A stretch of DNA of 64,000 nucleotides from Necropsobacter massiliensis (GCF_000827595.2 NZ_LN776178.1:1-64000); one strand, 5' to 3'. Numbered from the stretch's first letter, positions 29,800 to 40,182 are shown. Numbers and translations: made by a program. The notes: generated by a model not told the origin, from the sequence alone.

Positions 29800-30189
29800 T
29801 CAATCCGGCAGGATAGTCGGCTGTGCCAGTGACAGCGCGTAAATATTGGCGATGAAATGGGTTTGTTCACTTTCCGGCACGGCAAAGGGAATCAGTGCCA
29901 GTATTTCCTGATGACGTTGTAAAACTTTGGGAAAACTGACCGCACTTTTTATCTCCGCCAGCATATCCCGATGCAGACTTTGGGCGGCGTAACCACGCTT
30001 AATTCTGGCTAGCGCCATCGCCAGATGAACAAACAGCATTCCGGCCTGTTTGGTTTGAACATCAGCATGCCAGTGTTCAAACAAATAAGTGCGAATTTCC
30101 AGCACCAGCCGGCATACGCTGTCATCAATCAGCCGACGTTGTTGTAAAAAAATAAGGCGTTGTTGCAGATCCATGTCCGTGATTACCAT
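29800..30189 (-). CDS. PRD-domain-like small protein
   Basis: A 129-residue helical protein. The stretch MLFVHLAMALARIKRGYAAQ near residues 50-69 resembles the conserved His-containing core of PTS regulation domains. No DNA-binding domain precedes it, so it would be a stand-alone PRD, possibly phosphorylated by HPr or an EII protein. No PTS gene is adjacent. The start is uncertain: ATG 30189 or 30174, neither with a strong ribosome site. Confidence 0.55.
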   Translation of the reverse strand: MVITDMDLQQRLIFLQQRRLIDDSVCRLVLEIRTYLFEHWHADVQTKQAGMLFVHLAMALARIKRGYAAQSLHRDMLAEIKSAVSFPKVLQRHQEILALIPFAVPESEQTHFIANIYALSLAQPTILPD

Positions 30190-30292
30190 TAATTAATAAG
30201 ATTTTACTTTAACCGAATATTTGCAAATGAAATAGTGCGAAGATCACAATTTTATAGCAAAATATCTAAAATTTTTTGTGTAAGGTATCGGC

Positions 30293-30892
30293 ATGTTGGA
30301 TAAACGGCTTTTTGAGCGGTATAAAGGATTAATCTTTGATATGGACGGAACGGTGATCGACACCATGCCGAGCCATAAAAAAGCATGGGATATGGTGGGC
30401 GAACAAATGGGCTATCCGCTGGATGGGCAGATTATGTATCAGCTTGGCGGTGCGCCGGTACGCACCATTGCTCAAGCTATGATGAACGCAGCCAATATGC
30501 CGGCGGAGCTGATTGATAAAGTGATCAGCCTGAAACGCGAGTATGGTGTTAAATTGATTATGCAGCATTCCTCGCTGCTGCCGGCGGCAGAAGTGGTAAA
30601 AACGTTCGTCGGGAAAAAACCGTTGGCGCTGGGCACCGGATCGCACCGTAAAATAACGGAAATATTGTTGGATAAGTTTCAGCTGCACAGGTGTTTCAGT
30701 GCGGTTGTGACGGCGGAAGACGTGCAAAAACATAAACCGGCGCCGGATACGTTTTTACGTTGTGCTGAACTGATTGCGGTTAAACCGGCGGATTGTTTGG
30801 TGTTTGAAGATGCCGATCTTGGCGTGCAGGCGGGGTTGGCGGCAGGCATGGATGTGTTTGATGTGCGCATCGGACGGATCGTGGAAGGATAA
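30293..30892 (+). CDS. HAD-family sugar phosphatase, YqaB-like
   Basis: A 199-residue HAD hydrolase of the beta-phosphoglucomutase-like subgroup. Motif I is FDMDGTVIDTMPSHKKAW with the nucleophile Asp near residue 15, motif II is ALGTGSHRK, and motif IV is VFEDADLGVQAGLAAGMD. E. coli YqaB, a fructose-1-phosphatase, is the nearest family that I recognise. The ribosome site AAGG is 7 nt before the ATG. It is followed 1 nt later by an acetyltransferase gene, so they form an operon. Confidence 0.8.
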   Translation: MLDKRLFERYKGLIFDMDGTVIDTMPSHKKAWDMVGEQMGYPLDGQIMYQLGGAPVRTIAQAMMNAANMPAELIDKVISLKREYGVKLIMQHSSLLPAAEVVKTFVGKKPLALGTGSHRKITEILLDKFQLHRCFSAVVTAEDVQKHKPAPDTFLRCAELIAVKPADCLVFEDADLGVQAGLAAGMDVFDVRIGRIVEG

Positions 30893-30893
30893 G

Positions 30894-31496
30894 ATGTTGT
30901 CGGAAAAAGAAAAAATGTTAGCAGGAATGGCACATCAGCCTGCTTCGGACGAACTAGTGAAATTGCGCCGGGAAAACAAAGAACGCTTATTCGACTATAA
31001 TACCCAAATCCGCCCGTCGGATCAGGCGGCAAAAGCACGTTTGATCACAGCGATTTTGGGCAAAACTAAAAATACGCCACACATTAATGCGCCGTTTTTC
31101 TGCGATTACGGTTGTTTTATTGAAGTCGGCGAGAATTTTTTTGCTAATTATCACTGCACCATATTGGACAGCGGCGGGGTCAAAATCGGCGATAATGTGA
31201 TGTTTGCGCCGAATGTCAGCCTTTATACGGTCGGGCATCCGTTGCACCCGCAACTGCGCAATGAGGGCTGGGAGCAGGCAAAGCCGATTGTGATCGGCAA
31301 TAATGTGTGGGTCGGCGGTAATGTCGTGATACTGCCCGGCGTGACAGTCGGCGATAATGCGGTGATCGGCGCGGGCGCAGTGGTGGCGAAAGATATTCCC
31401 GCCGACAGTTTGGCGCTAGGCAATCCTTGTCGAGTGGTACGCACCGTGACACAGCGGGATCGCGATGCATACATACGGCAATATATGCAGGATTAA
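30894..31496 (+). CDS. Maltose/galactoside O-acetyltransferase family
   Basis: 200 residues from ATG 30894, one base after the preceding stop. It is a left-handed beta-helix acetyltransferase of the Maa/LacA type. The N-terminal helix pair KMLAGMAHQPASDELVKLRR is typical. Hexapeptide repeats follow, with ANYHCTILDSGGVKIGDNVM and the catalytic His segment YTVGHPLHPQLR. It uses acetyl-CoA, and the sugar acceptor is unknown. In-frame codons upstream overlap the phosphatase and are not used. Confidence 0.87.
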   Translation: MLSEKEKMLAGMAHQPASDELVKLRRENKERLFDYNTQIRPSDQAAKARLITAILGKTKNTPHINAPFFCDYGCFIEVGENFFANYHCTILDSGGVKIGDNVMFAPNVSLYTVGHPLHPQLRNEGWEQAKPIVIGNNVWVGGNVVILPGVTVGDNAVIGAGAVVAKDIPADSLALGNPCRVVRTVTQRDRDAYIRQYMQD

Positions 31497-31563
31497 GGTG
31501 AAAGCAAGCGCGGATTCTTGCCTATTTTTTACCGCACTTTTGTTCAGTGGTAGGAACTGAGAA

Positions 31564-31640
31564 GAAAAAAAGACCGTCTGAAACAGACGGTCAAATAACC
31601 TAAGGAACCAATTTTTATTGAACAACTGCAAGTTGCTATT
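31564..31640 (-). ncRNA. Candidate sibling sRNA A
   Basis: Read on the minus strand, it starts near a small hairpin (CAACT-TGC-AGTTG, 31623-31635). It continues through a conserved unpaired segment, ATTGGTTCCTTAGGTTATTT, and ends in a strong terminator, GACCGTCTG/CAGACGGTC (31572-31592), with seven Ts. Possible -10 elements (TGCTAGACT) lie upstream near 31660. It shares the hairpin and the unpaired segment with the copy at 31847-31925, but the terminator stem differs completely. The GGTTCCTTAGG segment could pair with ribosome sites. I know of no name for it. Confidence 0.65.
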
Positions 31641-31846
31641 TTTACAGAGACTGTAGTCTAGCATAAAACTGAGCGAATCTTTACAAAAATTTACAAATTT
31701 ATAGAAATAAATTCATAGGTGGATTTTTTCTTTTTAAAAATAGGGTAAAAAATAAAATTTATCAAATAGTTAATTTCGTTTTAGAGTATGCTATTTGTCA
31801 GCTTGATATCGTGTTATTTACATAAATTTACATCGTACGATATGTA

Positions 31847-31925
31847 ATAAAAAGCCATCCAAAATGGATGGCTAAATAACCTAAGGAACCAATTTTATTA
31901 AAACAACTGCAAGTTGCTGTATGTT
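31847..31925 (-). ncRNA. Candidate sibling sRNA B
   Basis: The second copy of the same design, about 280 bp nearer luxS and on its opposite strand. The 5' hairpin CAACT-TGC-AGTTG is at 31904-31916. The unpaired segment ATTGGTTCCTTAGGTTATTT is identical to copy A. The terminator is AGCCATCCA/TGGATGGCT (31853-31873), followed by TTTTTATT. Conservation of the middle with divergence of the terminator stem is what selection on an RNA would leave. No ORF is inside. Together the two fill the 31497-31987 gap. Confidence 0.65.
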
Positions 31926-31987
31926 AAGACAGGATATGAGCAGAAAAGTTCAGAAAGAAAATTAAATGTTATTATTGAGGAAAAGTT

Positions 31988-32494
31988 ATGCCGTTACTGG
32001 ATAGTTTTAAAGTGGATCACACCCGAATGCATGCGCCAGCGGTGCGTGTGGCGAAAACGATGCGCACGCCGAAAGGGGATGATATTACAGTGTTTGATTT
32101 GCGTTTTTGTATGCCAAATAAAGAGATTTTGCCGCCTAAAGGCATTCATACGCTGGAACATCTGTTCGCCGGATTTATGCGCGAACATTTAAACAGCGAT
32201 AAGGTGGAAATTATTGATATTTCACCAATGGGCTGTCGCACCGGTTTTTATATGTCGCTGATCGGCACGCCGAATGAACAACAGGTTGCCGATGCGTGGC
32301 TGGCGTCTATGCGGGACGTGCTGTCCGTCACTGATCAGAATGCCATTCCCGAGCTGAACGAATATCAATGCGGCACCTATACGGAGCATTCGTTGCCGGA
32401 AGCACATGAGATCGCCGAACATATTTTAGCGCGTGGCGTCGGTATCAATAAAAATGCCGATTTATTATTAGATGACCGTTTACTCAACCCATAA
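31988..32494 (+). CDS. luxS: S-ribosylhomocysteine lyase
   Basis: 168 residues, the family length. LuxS splits S-ribosylhomocysteine into homocysteine and DPD, the source of autoinducer 2. The metal ligands are visible: His54 and His58 in HTLEH, and Cys128 in [13 protein letters not shown]. The ribosome site is GAGGAAAAGTT. Homocysteine made here is the substrate of MetH, encoded downstream. Two candidate sRNAs lie upstream on the other strand. Confidence 0.96.
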   Translation: MPLLDSFKVDHTRMHAPAVRVAKTMRTPKGDDITVFDLRFCMPNKEILPPKGIHTLEHLFAGFMREHLNSDKVEIIDISPMGCRTGFYMSLIGTPNEQQVADAWLASMRDVLSVTDQNAIPELNEYQCGTYTEHSLPEAHEIAEHILARGVGINKNADLLLDDRLLNP

Positions 32495-32512
32495 TTAATA
32501 AGGATAAGGCAA

Positions 32513-33694
32513 ATGACAACATTAGGCACGGCATTAACGCCGACGGCAACCAAAGTAATGCTGCTCGGTTCTGGCGAACTCGGCAAAGAAGTGGCGATTG
32601 AGCTACAGCGGTTAGGGGTAGAAGTTATTGCGGTGGATCGCTATGCCGACGCGCCGGCACAGCAAGTGGCGCACCGCGCCTACACCCTTTCCATGTTGGA
32701 CGGCGAGGCACTGAAAGCCTTGGTAGAAAAGGAAAAACCGGATTATATTGTACCGGAGGTGGAAGCCATTGCTACGGCAACATTGCTTGAGCTGGAACAG
32801 GCCGGTTTTAATGTGGTGCCGACCGCGAAAGCCACGCAACTGACCATGAATCGTGAAGGCATTCGTCGTCTGGCGGCAGAACAGCTCGGTTTGCCAACAT
32901 CGCCTTATCAGTTTGTGGATAATTTTGCGGACTTCAAAAGTGCGGTCGAAAAAATTGGCGTTCCTTGTGTGGTAAAACCGATTATGTCTTCTTCCGGTCA
33001 CGGGCAAAGCGTGGTGCGCTCGGCGGATGAAATACAGGCGGCTTGGGATTATGCTCAGCAAGGCGGACGTGCCGGAGCCGGGCGCGTGATTGTCGAAGGA
33101 TTTGTGCAATTTGACTATGAAATTACCTTGCTGACCATGCGTCATATTAACGGCACTTCGTTTCTTGCGCCGATTGGGCATCGTCAGCAGGACGGTGATT
33201 ACCGTGAATCGTGGCAGCCGCAGGCGATGTCGGATGCGGCATTGAAAAATGCGCAATATGTCGCTGAAAAAATCACCTCGGCATTGGGGGGACGCGGTAT
33301 TTTCGGCGTGGAAATGTTTGTATGTGGCGACGAAGTGATCTTCAATGAAGTTTCGCCACGACCGCATGATACCGGCATGGTTACCTTGATTTCACAACAA
33401 TTGTCGGAATTCGCCTTACATGCCCGTGCGATTTTAGGTCTGCCGATTCCGCACATTGAACTGCTCAGCCCGTCGGCATCCAAGGCGATTGTGGTGGACG
33501 GTCAATCTACGCAAGTGCAATTTGGCAATTTGGTTGAGGTGCTGGCAGAGCCGAATACCGACCTTCGTTTGTTCGGCAAAGGCGAAGTGAACGGTCATCG
33601 TCGGATGGGCGTTGTGTTGGCACGTGATATTTCCGTACAACAGGCGCTGGAAAAAGCCAAACGAGCTTATGATAAGCTTATTATTCGTTTATAA
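32513..33694 (+). CDS. purT: Formate-dependent phosphoribosylglycinamide formyltransferase
   Basis: A 393-residue ATP-grasp enzyme of purine synthesis that makes formyl-GAR from formate, ATP and GAR. Motifs include [20 protein letters not shown] at residues 17-36, [14 protein letters not shown] (ATP loop) and [15 protein letters not shown] near the active site. It lies 18 nt after luxS, so co-transcription is plausible. An uptake signal is inside near 32938. The 238 nt up to metH show no recognisable riboswitch. Confidence 0.95.
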   Translation: MTTLGTALTPTATKVMLLGSGELGKEVAIELQRLGVEVIAVDRYADAPAQQVAHRAYTLSMLDGEALKALVEKEKPDYIVPEVEAIATATLLELEQAGFNVVPTAKATQLTMNREGIRRLAAEQLGLPTSPYQFVDNFADFKSAVEKIGVPCVVKPIMSSSGHGQSVVRSADEIQAAWDYAQQGGRAGAGRVIVEGFVQFDYEITLLTMRHINGTSFLAPIGHRQQDGDYRESWQPQAMSDAALKNAQYVAEKITSALGGRGIFGVEMFVCGDEVIFNEVSPRPHDTGMVTLISQQLSEFALHARAILGLPIPHIELLSPSASKAIVVDGQSTQVQFGNLVEVLAEPNTDLRLFGKGEVNGHRRMGVVLARDISVQQALEKAKRAYDKLIIRL

Positions 33695-33932
33695 ACGCTA
33701 ACGCCAGCACTGGGTTATCAATACAGGCGTTTTTCTGTTGCCAGACAACGGCATTGATGCCGGGGACAGGAAAATGCTTGTTTCGTATTGAACCCGAAAA
33801 AAGCCAATGCTTGTCAATTTTAATATGGCGGATAAGCTGTTGAGAGCGCGATGATAATGTTTGACCGCCTGTTTTCATCTTCCTATTATCTTTGTTATTG
33901 AACACACACATCTGTAAGCAGGAATTCTGACT

Positions 33933-36900
33933 GTGAAACATGCAAACACACTACTGAAAAACGCCCTTGCCCAACGCATTTTGATTTTAGACGGTGCGAT
34001 GGGGACGATGATCCAGCAATATAAACTCACCGAAGCCGATTTCCGAGGCGAGCAATTTAAAGAGAGCAAAATTGATCTGCGTGGTAACAACGATTTGCTC
34101 ACGCTCACCCAGCCGCTGTTAATCTCTGCCATTCACGAAAAATACCTTGAAGCGGGCGCGGATATTATTGAGACCAATACCTTTAGCTCCACCACCATTG
34201 CCCAAGCGGATTACGCACTGGAAGATTACGCCTATAAACTCAACTTTGCAGGGGCGAAATTGGCACGTTTGGCGGCGGATAAATATTCTACGCCCGACAA
34301 GCCGCGTTTTGTGGCTGGGATTTTAGGACCGACGAACAGAACCGCATCAATTTCGCCTGATGTAAATGACCCCGGTTTTCGCAACATCACCTTTATGCAG
34401 TTGGTAGAAGCCTACACCGAAGCTTGCAAAGGTTTAATCAAAGGCGGTTCGGATCTGATTATGATCGAGACCATTTTCGACACGCTCAACGCCAAAGCCG
34501 CAGTGTTTGCCATTGAAAATGTGTTTGAAGCATTGGGCGTGCGTCTGCCTGTGATGATTTCAGGCACCATCACCGACGCATCGGGGCGTACCCTTTCAGG
34601 GCAAACCACCGAAGCCTTTTACAACTCGCTCCGTCACGCCAAACCGATCACCTTCGGCTTAAACTGTGCGTTAGGGCCGAAGGAGCTTCGCCCTTATGTA
34701 GAAACCCTGTCCAACATTTGTGAAACCTATGTTTCTGTTCACCCGAACGCAGGCTTGCCGAACGCCTTTGGCGGCTATGATTTAGATGCTGCGGAAATGG
34801 CAGAGCATATCAAAGAGTGGGCGGAAAGCGGCTTTTTGAACATCGTTGGCGGTTGCTGCGGCACCACGCCTGAACATATCAAAGCCTTTGTCGAAGTCAC
34901 CCAAGGCGTGAAACCGCGTCCACTGCCTGAAATCAAAACTGCAATGCGTTTATCAGGGTTAGAACCGTTAAACGTGGACGAAAACAGCCTGTTTGTAAAC
35001 GTTGGCGAGCGAAATAACGTCACAGGTTCAGCGAAATTCAAAAAATTGATTTTGGCGGAAAATTATGCCGATGCGATTGAAATTGCCATCGACCAAGTAG
35101 AAAACGGCGCGCAAGTCATCGACGTGAATATGGACGAAGCACTGCTTGACGGCAAAAAGGCGATGACCCAATTTTTAAATATTCTTGCCACCGAGCCTGA
35201 CGCTGCCAAAGCACCAATTATGATCGACTCGTCCAAATGGGAAGTGATCGAAGCAGGCTTACAAGTGGTGCAAGGCAAGCCGATTGTCAACTCGATTTCC
35301 CTGAAAGAGGGCGTGGAAAAATTTGTGCGTGAAGCCAAGCTCGTGCGTAAATACGGCGCGGCGGTGGTCGTGATGGCGTTTGACGAAGTGGGGCAAGCGG
35401 ATACCGAAGATCGCAAAGTCGAAATCTGTACTCGTGCCTACAATATTCTCGTGAACGAAGTCGGCTTCCCGCCCGAAGATATTATTTTCGACCCGAACAT
35501 TTTTGCCATCGGCACAGGGATCGAAGAACACAACAACTATGGCGTCGATTTCATCAACGCCACAGGGCGAATTAAGCGTTCGTTGCCACACGCCAAAATT
35601 TCGGGCGGTGTGTCGAATGTCTCGTTCTCATTCCGTGGCAATAACCCAATGCGTGAAGCGATCCACGCTGTTTTCTTATATCACGCTATTAAGCAAGGAA
35701 TGGATATGGGGATCGTCAATGCAGGGCAGCTGGCGATTTATGACGATCTCGACCTAGAACTGCGTGAAGTGGTGGAAGATGCGGTGCTTAACCGTAGCCC
35801 AGATGCGACGGAAAAATTGCTCGATTTTGCAGAAACGTTAAAAAATTCGACCGCACTTACTGACGAAAATCAGGTTGCCGAATGGCGAAACTTGCCTGTG
35901 GAAGAACGCCTGAAACACGCGCTGGTGAAAGGCATTACCACTTACATTGTGGAAGACACCGAAGAAGCTCGCTTGAAATTTAACTCGCCGCTCGAAGTGA
36001 TTGAAGGTCCGCTAATGGACGGAATGGACGTAGTCGGTGACTTGTTCGGCGACGGCAAAATGTTCCTGCCGCAAGTGGTGAAATCCGCCCGTGTAATGAA
36101 GCAATCGGTGGCTTACTTAGAGCCATTTATCAACGCCACCAAACAAAAAGGCGTATCGAACGGCAAAGTGGTGATTGCCACTGTGAAAGGCGACGTACAC
36201 GACATCGGCAAGAACATCGTGAGCGTGGTAATGCAATGTAATAACTTTGAAGTGATTGACTTGGGCGTGATGGTGCCTGCGGATAAAATCATCGACACTG
36301 CCATTCGTGAAAAAGCGGACGTGATCGCCCTAAGTGGCTTGATTACGCCGTCGCTGGACGAAATGGAGTATTTTTTAGGCGAAATGAACCGCTTGAATTT
36401 GAACCTGCCTGTGATGATTGGCGGGGCAACCACGTCCAAAGAGCATACCGCGATTAAACTTTATCCAAAATATAAATACGAAGTGGTCTATACCACCAAC
36501 GCGTCTCGGGCGGTTTCCGCTTGTGCGGCATTGATGAACCCCGACACCAAGGCGGAACTCTGGGCGAAACTTAAAGCCGATTACGAAAAAATCCAGCAAT
36601 CGTTTGCCAACCGTAAGCCGCTACGCAAACAGCTGCCGATTGAAGAAGCACGCCAAAATCGCTTTGATGGTTTCAGCGGCGAATGGGCGGATTATGTGCC
36701 ACCAACGCCAAAACAGACAGGCATTGTGGAGTACAAAAATGTGCCAATTCCAACCTTGCGTAAATTTATCGACTGGTCGCCGTTCTTTATGGTTTGGGGC
36801 TTAAAAGGCGGCTACCCAGACGCCTTCGACCACCCAGAAAGCGGTGAAGAAGCACGCCGTGTGTGGAACGACGCGCAAAAAGTGCTAGACGATTTGGAAC

Positions 36901-37607
36901 AAACACACAAAATGAACCCAAGCGGCATTATGGGGATTTTCCCAGCGGAACGCCGTGGCGATGATGTAGTGATTTTCGACAGCGAAGATCGCCAAAACGT
37001 GGTAGCAACCACTTACCACTTACGCCAACAAAGCGAACGCGGTAAGAACAGTAAAAGCCCTTATAACTTTGCCTTGAGCGATTTCATTGCCGACCAAGCA
37101 AGCGGTCGAAAAGATTGGTTGGGTATGTTCGCCGTTTGTGCAGGCATTGAAGAAATGGAATTGGTCGAAAGCTACAAAACCGCAGGGGACGACTACAACG
37201 CTATCCTACTCCAAGCCGTTGGCGACCGCTTAGCCGAAGCAATGGCGGAATATCTCCACTTTGAACTCCGCACCAAAGTATGGGGCTACTCCGATGAAAC
37301 CTTCGACAACCAAGGTTTAATCAATGAGAACTATGTCGGCATCCGCCCAGCCCCAGGCTACCCAAGCTGCCCAGAACACACCGAAAAACAAGTGATTTGG
37401 GATTTACTCGAAGTGGAAAAACGCATCGGAATGAAACTCACCGAAAGCTACGCAATGTGGCCAGCCGCAAGCGTCTGCGGCTGGTACTTCACCCACCCTG
37501 CGAGTAATTATTTTACCCTTGGCAGAATCGACGAAGACCAAGCGGAAGATTACGCCAAACGCAAAGGCTGGGATGCGGAGATGATTAGGAAGTGGTTAAG
37601 TATTTGA
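33933..37607 (+). CDS. metH: Cobalamin-dependent methionine synthase
   Basis: 1224 residues in four modules: homocysteine binding (to about 325, with Zn ligands in [10 protein letters not shown]), pterin binding (about 355-620), B12 binding ([10 protein letters not shown] supplies the lower His ligand) and C-terminal reactivation ([14 protein letters not shown]). The start is GTG 33933, 11 nt after AGGAA. The gene carries one Hin-type uptake signal near 35848 and a 9/10 match to the other dialect (GCAAGCGGTC) near 37105, which hints at recombination with a relative. The btu cluster downstream would supply its cofactor. Confidence 0.96.
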   Translation: MKHANTLLKNALAQRILILDGAMGTMIQQYKLTEADFRGEQFKESKIDLRGNNDLLTLTQPLLISAIHEKYLEAGADIIETNTFSSTTIAQADYALEDYAYKLNFAGAKLARLAADKYSTPDKPRFVAGILGPTNRTASISPDVNDPGFRNITFMQLVEAYTEACKGLIKGGSDLIMIETIFDTLNAKAAVFAIENVFEALGVRLPVMISGTITDASGRTLSGQTTEAFYNSLRHAKPITFGLNCALGPKELRPYVETLSNICETYVSVHPNAGLPNAFGGYDLDAAEMAEHIKEWAESGFLNIVGGCCGTTPEHIKAFVEVTQGVKPRPLPEIKTAMRLSGLEPLNVDENSLFVNVGERNNVTGSAKFKKLILAENYADAIEIAIDQVENGAQVIDVNMDEALLDGKKAMTQFLNILATEPDAAKAPIMIDSSKWEVIEAGLQVVQGKPIVNSISLKEGVEKFVREAKLVRKYGAAVVVMAFDEVGQADTEDRKVEICTRAYNILVNEVGFPPEDIIFDPNIFAIGTGIEEHNNYGVDFINATGRIKRSLPHAKISGGVSNVSFSFRGNNPMREAIHAVFLYHAIKQGMDMGIVNAGQLAIYDDLDLELREVVEDAVLNRSPDATEKLLDFAETLKNSTALTDENQVAEWRNLPVEERLKHALVKGITTYIVEDTEEARLKFNSPLEVIEGPLMDGMDVVGDLFGDGKMFLPQVVKSARVMKQSVAYLEPFINATKQKGVSNGKVVIATVKGDVHDIGKNIVSVVMQCNNFEVIDLGVMVPADKIIDTAIREKADVIALSGLITPSLDEMEYFLGEMNRLNLNLPVMIGGATTSKEHTAIKLYPKYKYEVVYTTNASRAVSACAALMNPDTKAELWAKLKADYEKIQQSFANRKPLRKQLPIEEARQNRFDGFSGEWADYVPPTPKQTGIVEYKNVPIPTLRKFIDWSPFFMVWGLKGGYPDAFDHPESGEEARRVWNDAQKVLDDLEQTHKMNPSGIMGIFPAERRGDDVVIFDSEDRQNVVATTYHLRQQSERGKNSKSPYNFALSDFIADQASGRKDWLGMFAVCAGIEEMELVESYKTAGDDYNAILLQAVGDRLAEAMAEYLHFELRTKVWGYSDETFDNQGLINENYVGIRPAPGYPSCPEHTEKQVIWDLLEVEKRIGMKLTESYAMWPAASVCGWYFTHPASNYFTLGRIDEDQAEDYAKRKGWDAEMIRKWLSI

Positions 37608-37639
37608 GCCATATATCTTAAAGTGGTATAATTATATCC

Positions 37640-37792
37640 GTGGGTATAAGCAGATTTTTTGCTTTGTTTCGGAGCAAGTATTGATAATATTGGCGTAATT
37701 GTTAATAATTATTGTACCATCTAATAAATTTAGATTTTAAACTATTTTAATAGCTTAGCTAGCTAACATCACATAAGAGTGCTTGTACCCAC
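37640..37792 (+). ncRNA. Retron msr-msd RNA
   Basis: It lies directly upstream of the retron RT. The inverted repeats a1 GTGGGTATAAGCA (37640-37652) and a2 TGCTTGTACCCAC (37780-37792) match in 12 of 13 positions, with a G-U pair at the other. An AGC near 37650 offers the branching G. The msr hairpin TTGCT-TTGTTTCGG-AGCAA (37659-37677) has the same TTGTTTCGG loop as I recall from retron Ec86. The msd part holds hairpins ATCTAA/TTAGAT (37719-37735) and a TTAGCTAGCTAA palindrome. The exact msDNA ends cannot be read from sequence alone. Confidence 0.88.
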
Positions 37793-37811
37793 ATATTTAA
37801 TATGATTTTTT

Positions 37812-39644
37812 ATGAATGCATTATCTAGATTAAAGAACTGTAATTCTATTGCAGACATTATTTCATCATTTTCATTAAATATAAGCCCTAAAAATTTCTC
37901 TTATATTCTTTATATATTATCCGATAATGATAAATATAAAGAATTTACTATTCCAAAATCAGATAGTTCAATTAGAACTATTTCGTGTCCCGAGCCAAGA
38001 TTAAAGTATCTACAAAAAGAATTTAGCAAGATAATAAACGATTGCGTGATAGAGATACAGCATAAAAATCCATCTTACTTAATAGGTAATCATGCGTTTG
38101 AAAAATATAAATCAATAGCATCTAACGCTTATAAACATGAAAAGCAAAGATATATTTTAAATATAGATATTGAGAATTTCTTTTCTTCCATTCATTATGG
38201 AAGAGTTGTTGGTTTCTTACAAAATGATAGATATTTTTCATTATCGGAAAAAACATCTAAGATTATTGCGAAGTTAGCGACACACAAAGGAGTATTACCA
38301 CAAGGTTCTCCACTTTCACCGATCTTAGCATCTCTTATCGGTAATATAGTAGATTCTCGCTTAATGAAATTAGCTAGAAAATATAAATTGACTTATACAA
38401 GATATGCCGATGATATAACATTTTCATCTAATAGGAATTTTTCTACCGATTTATTAACTTTTAAGGATGGCATTTGGGTAGCAAATAAGAAATTAATTTC
38501 TGCGATAAATCATTGTGGCTTTAAGATTAACCATAAGAAAACTAGATTTTCAGATCAAAATCACAAAAGGGTTGTTACTGGAGTTATTGTAAATGAATTT
38601 CTTAATACCGATAAAAAATATAGAAAAAACACTAGAGCTATGGTTAATAGTCTATTGAGTAAGGGAGAGTTTAAAATTCTTGATAGAGATAATAATGAAA
38701 TACAAGGAACCATAGAGCAACTAATTGGTAGGTTAAATCATTCTATATCAATAAAATATAGAGATAGAGTTCTAAATCCTAGATTACCTAGAGACGTGAG
38801 AATTGAAGTTCAAAACAAAATAAAAGAAAATCTTATAAAGATTATTCAATATAAAGAGAATACAACCTTTTTACCTAAAAATATAGGGTTGGATAAAATA
38901 GAAAAAGCCTTTAATATTGAAAAGGATGAGGCTAAATACCTGTTATCTTTTGTTCAAAAAAGAGATGATAGATTAATTATTCCAGATTGTAATATAAGGT
39001 TGTTAAGAAATGTATTATTTTATAAGTATTTTTTATCTATGGATAAACCAGTAATTATTACGGAAGGGAAAACAGATGCTTTATATTTCAAGGCTGCAAT
39101 GAAAAAACTGTTGATAAGTAATGACTTATACTTTGTTAAGCATAAGAAAAATGGTGAGTTAGATAAACTTGGGCTTACTGGGGGGACTGCTCCAATAAAT
39201 GCTTTTTTTAAATATGTATATAATGATAATAATTTTGTTGATTTTCACAAGATTAATGTCAAGCCGAAGTCTCCTGTAATCTTTATTCTTGATTATGATG
39301 ATGGTTTAGATAAAGTTAAAAATCTTTTAAAGAAAAATTTTTCAGAAGGAAAACGGTTTTCTCAAATAAAACGAAATATTTATATTCTTCTATTAAATAA
39401 GTTTGGGGATGGTGAAGATTTTAAAAAAGATAATAAGGTTTGTATCGAAAATCTTATATCTTTTGATGGTGAGAAAATTGCAGTCTCAAATGAGAGGGTT
39501 AGCTTTCAAGGGAAAGAGTTATCTAAGAATGAGTTTTCAAAAATAGTGCTTGAAGAGTATGAAAGATTTGATTTTACAAATTTTTCTATAGTTTTCTCAG
39601 AAATAAACAATATAATAAATCATTTTAATTACAATCGTGACTAG
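37812..39644 (+). CDS. Retron reverse transcriptase with C-terminal TOPRIM domain (Ec67-like)
   Basis: 610 residues. The N-terminal half is a retron RT: NAYKH (residues 105-109, the NAXXH motif), LPQGSPLSP, catalytic YADD (198-201) and VTG (255-257). The C-terminal half is a TOPRIM domain with Glu418 in ITEGKTD and the acidic DYDDG near 494-498. RT-TOPRIM fusions are the Ec67 type, and retrons of this kind act in anti-phage defence by sensing damage to their msDNA complex. It is strongly AT-rich with no uptake signals, so foreign. No separate effector gene is adjacent, so the TOPRIM is the likely effector. Confidence 0.92.
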   Translation: MNALSRLKNCNSIADIISSFSLNISPKNFSYILYILSDNDKYKEFTIPKSDSSIRTISCPEPRLKYLQKEFSKIINDCVIEIQHKNPSYLIGNHAFEKYKSIASNAYKHEKQRYILNIDIENFFSSIHYGRVVGFLQNDRYFSLSEKTSKIIAKLATHKGVLPQGSPLSPILASLIGNIVDSRLMKLARKYKLTYTRYADDITFSSNRNFSTDLLTFKDGIWVANKKLISAINHCGFKINHKKTRFSDQNHKRVVTGVIVNEFLNTDKKYRKNTRAMVNSLLSKGEFKILDRDNNEIQGTIEQLIGRLNHSISIKYRDRVLNPRLPRDVRIEVQNKIKENLIKIIQYKENTTFLPKNIGLDKIEKAFNIEKDEAKYLLSFVQKRDDRLIIPDCNIRLLRNVLFYKYFLSMDKPVIITEGKTDALYFKAAMKKLLISNDLYFVKHKKNGELDKLGLTGGTAPINAFFKYVYNDNNFVDFHKINVKPKSPVIFILDYDDGLDKVKNLLKKNFSEGKRFSQIKRNIYILLLNKFGDGEDFKKDNKVCIENLISFDGEKIAVSNERVSFQGKELSKNEFSKIVLEEYERFDFTNFSIVFSEINNIINHFNYNRD

Positions 39645-39696
39645 GAGAATCTTAAAAATAGAGTTTTGTGCTAAGTTGATCTCCTAAGTTTTTAAG

Positions 39697-39717
39697 TGGG
39701 ATACAGAGTTTGTTTTA
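39697..39717 (+). pseudogene. Six-codon tail remnant of a DUF72 gene
   Basis: In frame, 39700-39717 reads GIQSLF then TAA. The intact DUF72 gene ends GQQSLF then TAG at 41569-41586, and the two share ACAGAGTTTGTTTTA exactly. It marks a junction just past the retron where an earlier or second DUF72 gene was cut off. Such a short match could be chance, but its position at the island border favours a real remnant. Confidence 0.4.
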
Positions 39718-39823
39718 AGGAAAATGGTCACATTTCCCAAAATAACCAAAATCCGACCGCACTTTATTGCGAAATTCTGCTCTCCTTGTAAAATAAGCTA
39801 ACGTTTTATAGAAGGAAAACCAA

Positions 39824-40064
39824 ATGAAAACATTTAAATGGTTAGCGACTGCCACATTTGCCGTCGGTGTTTCTGCTTCAGTAATGGAAAAATTATCACT
39901 TTGAAAACAATCTCTTGGTGGTGACTGACGAAGCTCAGACATTAAATATTTCGCTAAAAGACAATGAGATTGTGTCTGCCCAATACAACCAAGATAAACC
40001 GCGTAAATGTCGTCGTGTGCCGAGTATCGATTTACCAAAAGGCAAACATTTAAGCACCTTCTAA
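39824..40064 (+). pseudogene. Remnant of a small exported protein gene
   Basis: After GAAGGAAAACCAA the ATG at 39824 starts a clean signal peptide (KTFKWLATATFAVGVSA). The frame stops at 39904. A second frame then continues without a break, from NYHFENNLLVVTDEAQTLNI to PSIDLPKGKHLSTF, ending at 40064. The parts are joined by a deletion that shifts the frame. I do not recognise the family. An uptake signal lies just upstream, near 39757, so this piece is native. Confidence 0.6.
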
Positions 40065-40128
40065 TCTAGGGTTTATGCCTATAATTATCTAACAAGCAGT
40101 CTATTTTTTGTAGGAATTTGCAAATACC

Positions 40129-40157
40129 ATTCGTAGGGGCGGGGTTTATCCCCGCCC
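40129..40157 (+). repeat. REP element, left copy
   Basis: TTCGTAGGGGCGGGG-TTTAT-CCCCGCCC folds as a GC-rich hairpin with an unpaired GTAGG-type head. The exact inverse stands at the other side of the transposase gene. The same head (GTAGGG) begins the palindrome at 44751. Confidence 0.85.
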
Positions 40158-40182
40158 ATGTCAATACCATAAGGATATAAGA

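Noticed and set aside
31571-31592. GACCGTCTGAAACAGACGGTC resembles Neisseria DNA uptake sequences
   Set aside because: It matches no Neisseria dialect exactly and is fully explained as a terminator stem. Transfer from Neisseria would need more evidence.
32612-33367. A 251-codon open frame opposite purT
   Set aside because: It is a mirror of purT codon usage, has no ribosome site and resembles no family that I know.
33681-33941. An 86-codon minus-strand frame between purT and metH
   Set aside because: It overlaps the start of metH, lacks a ribosome site and has no recognisable domain.
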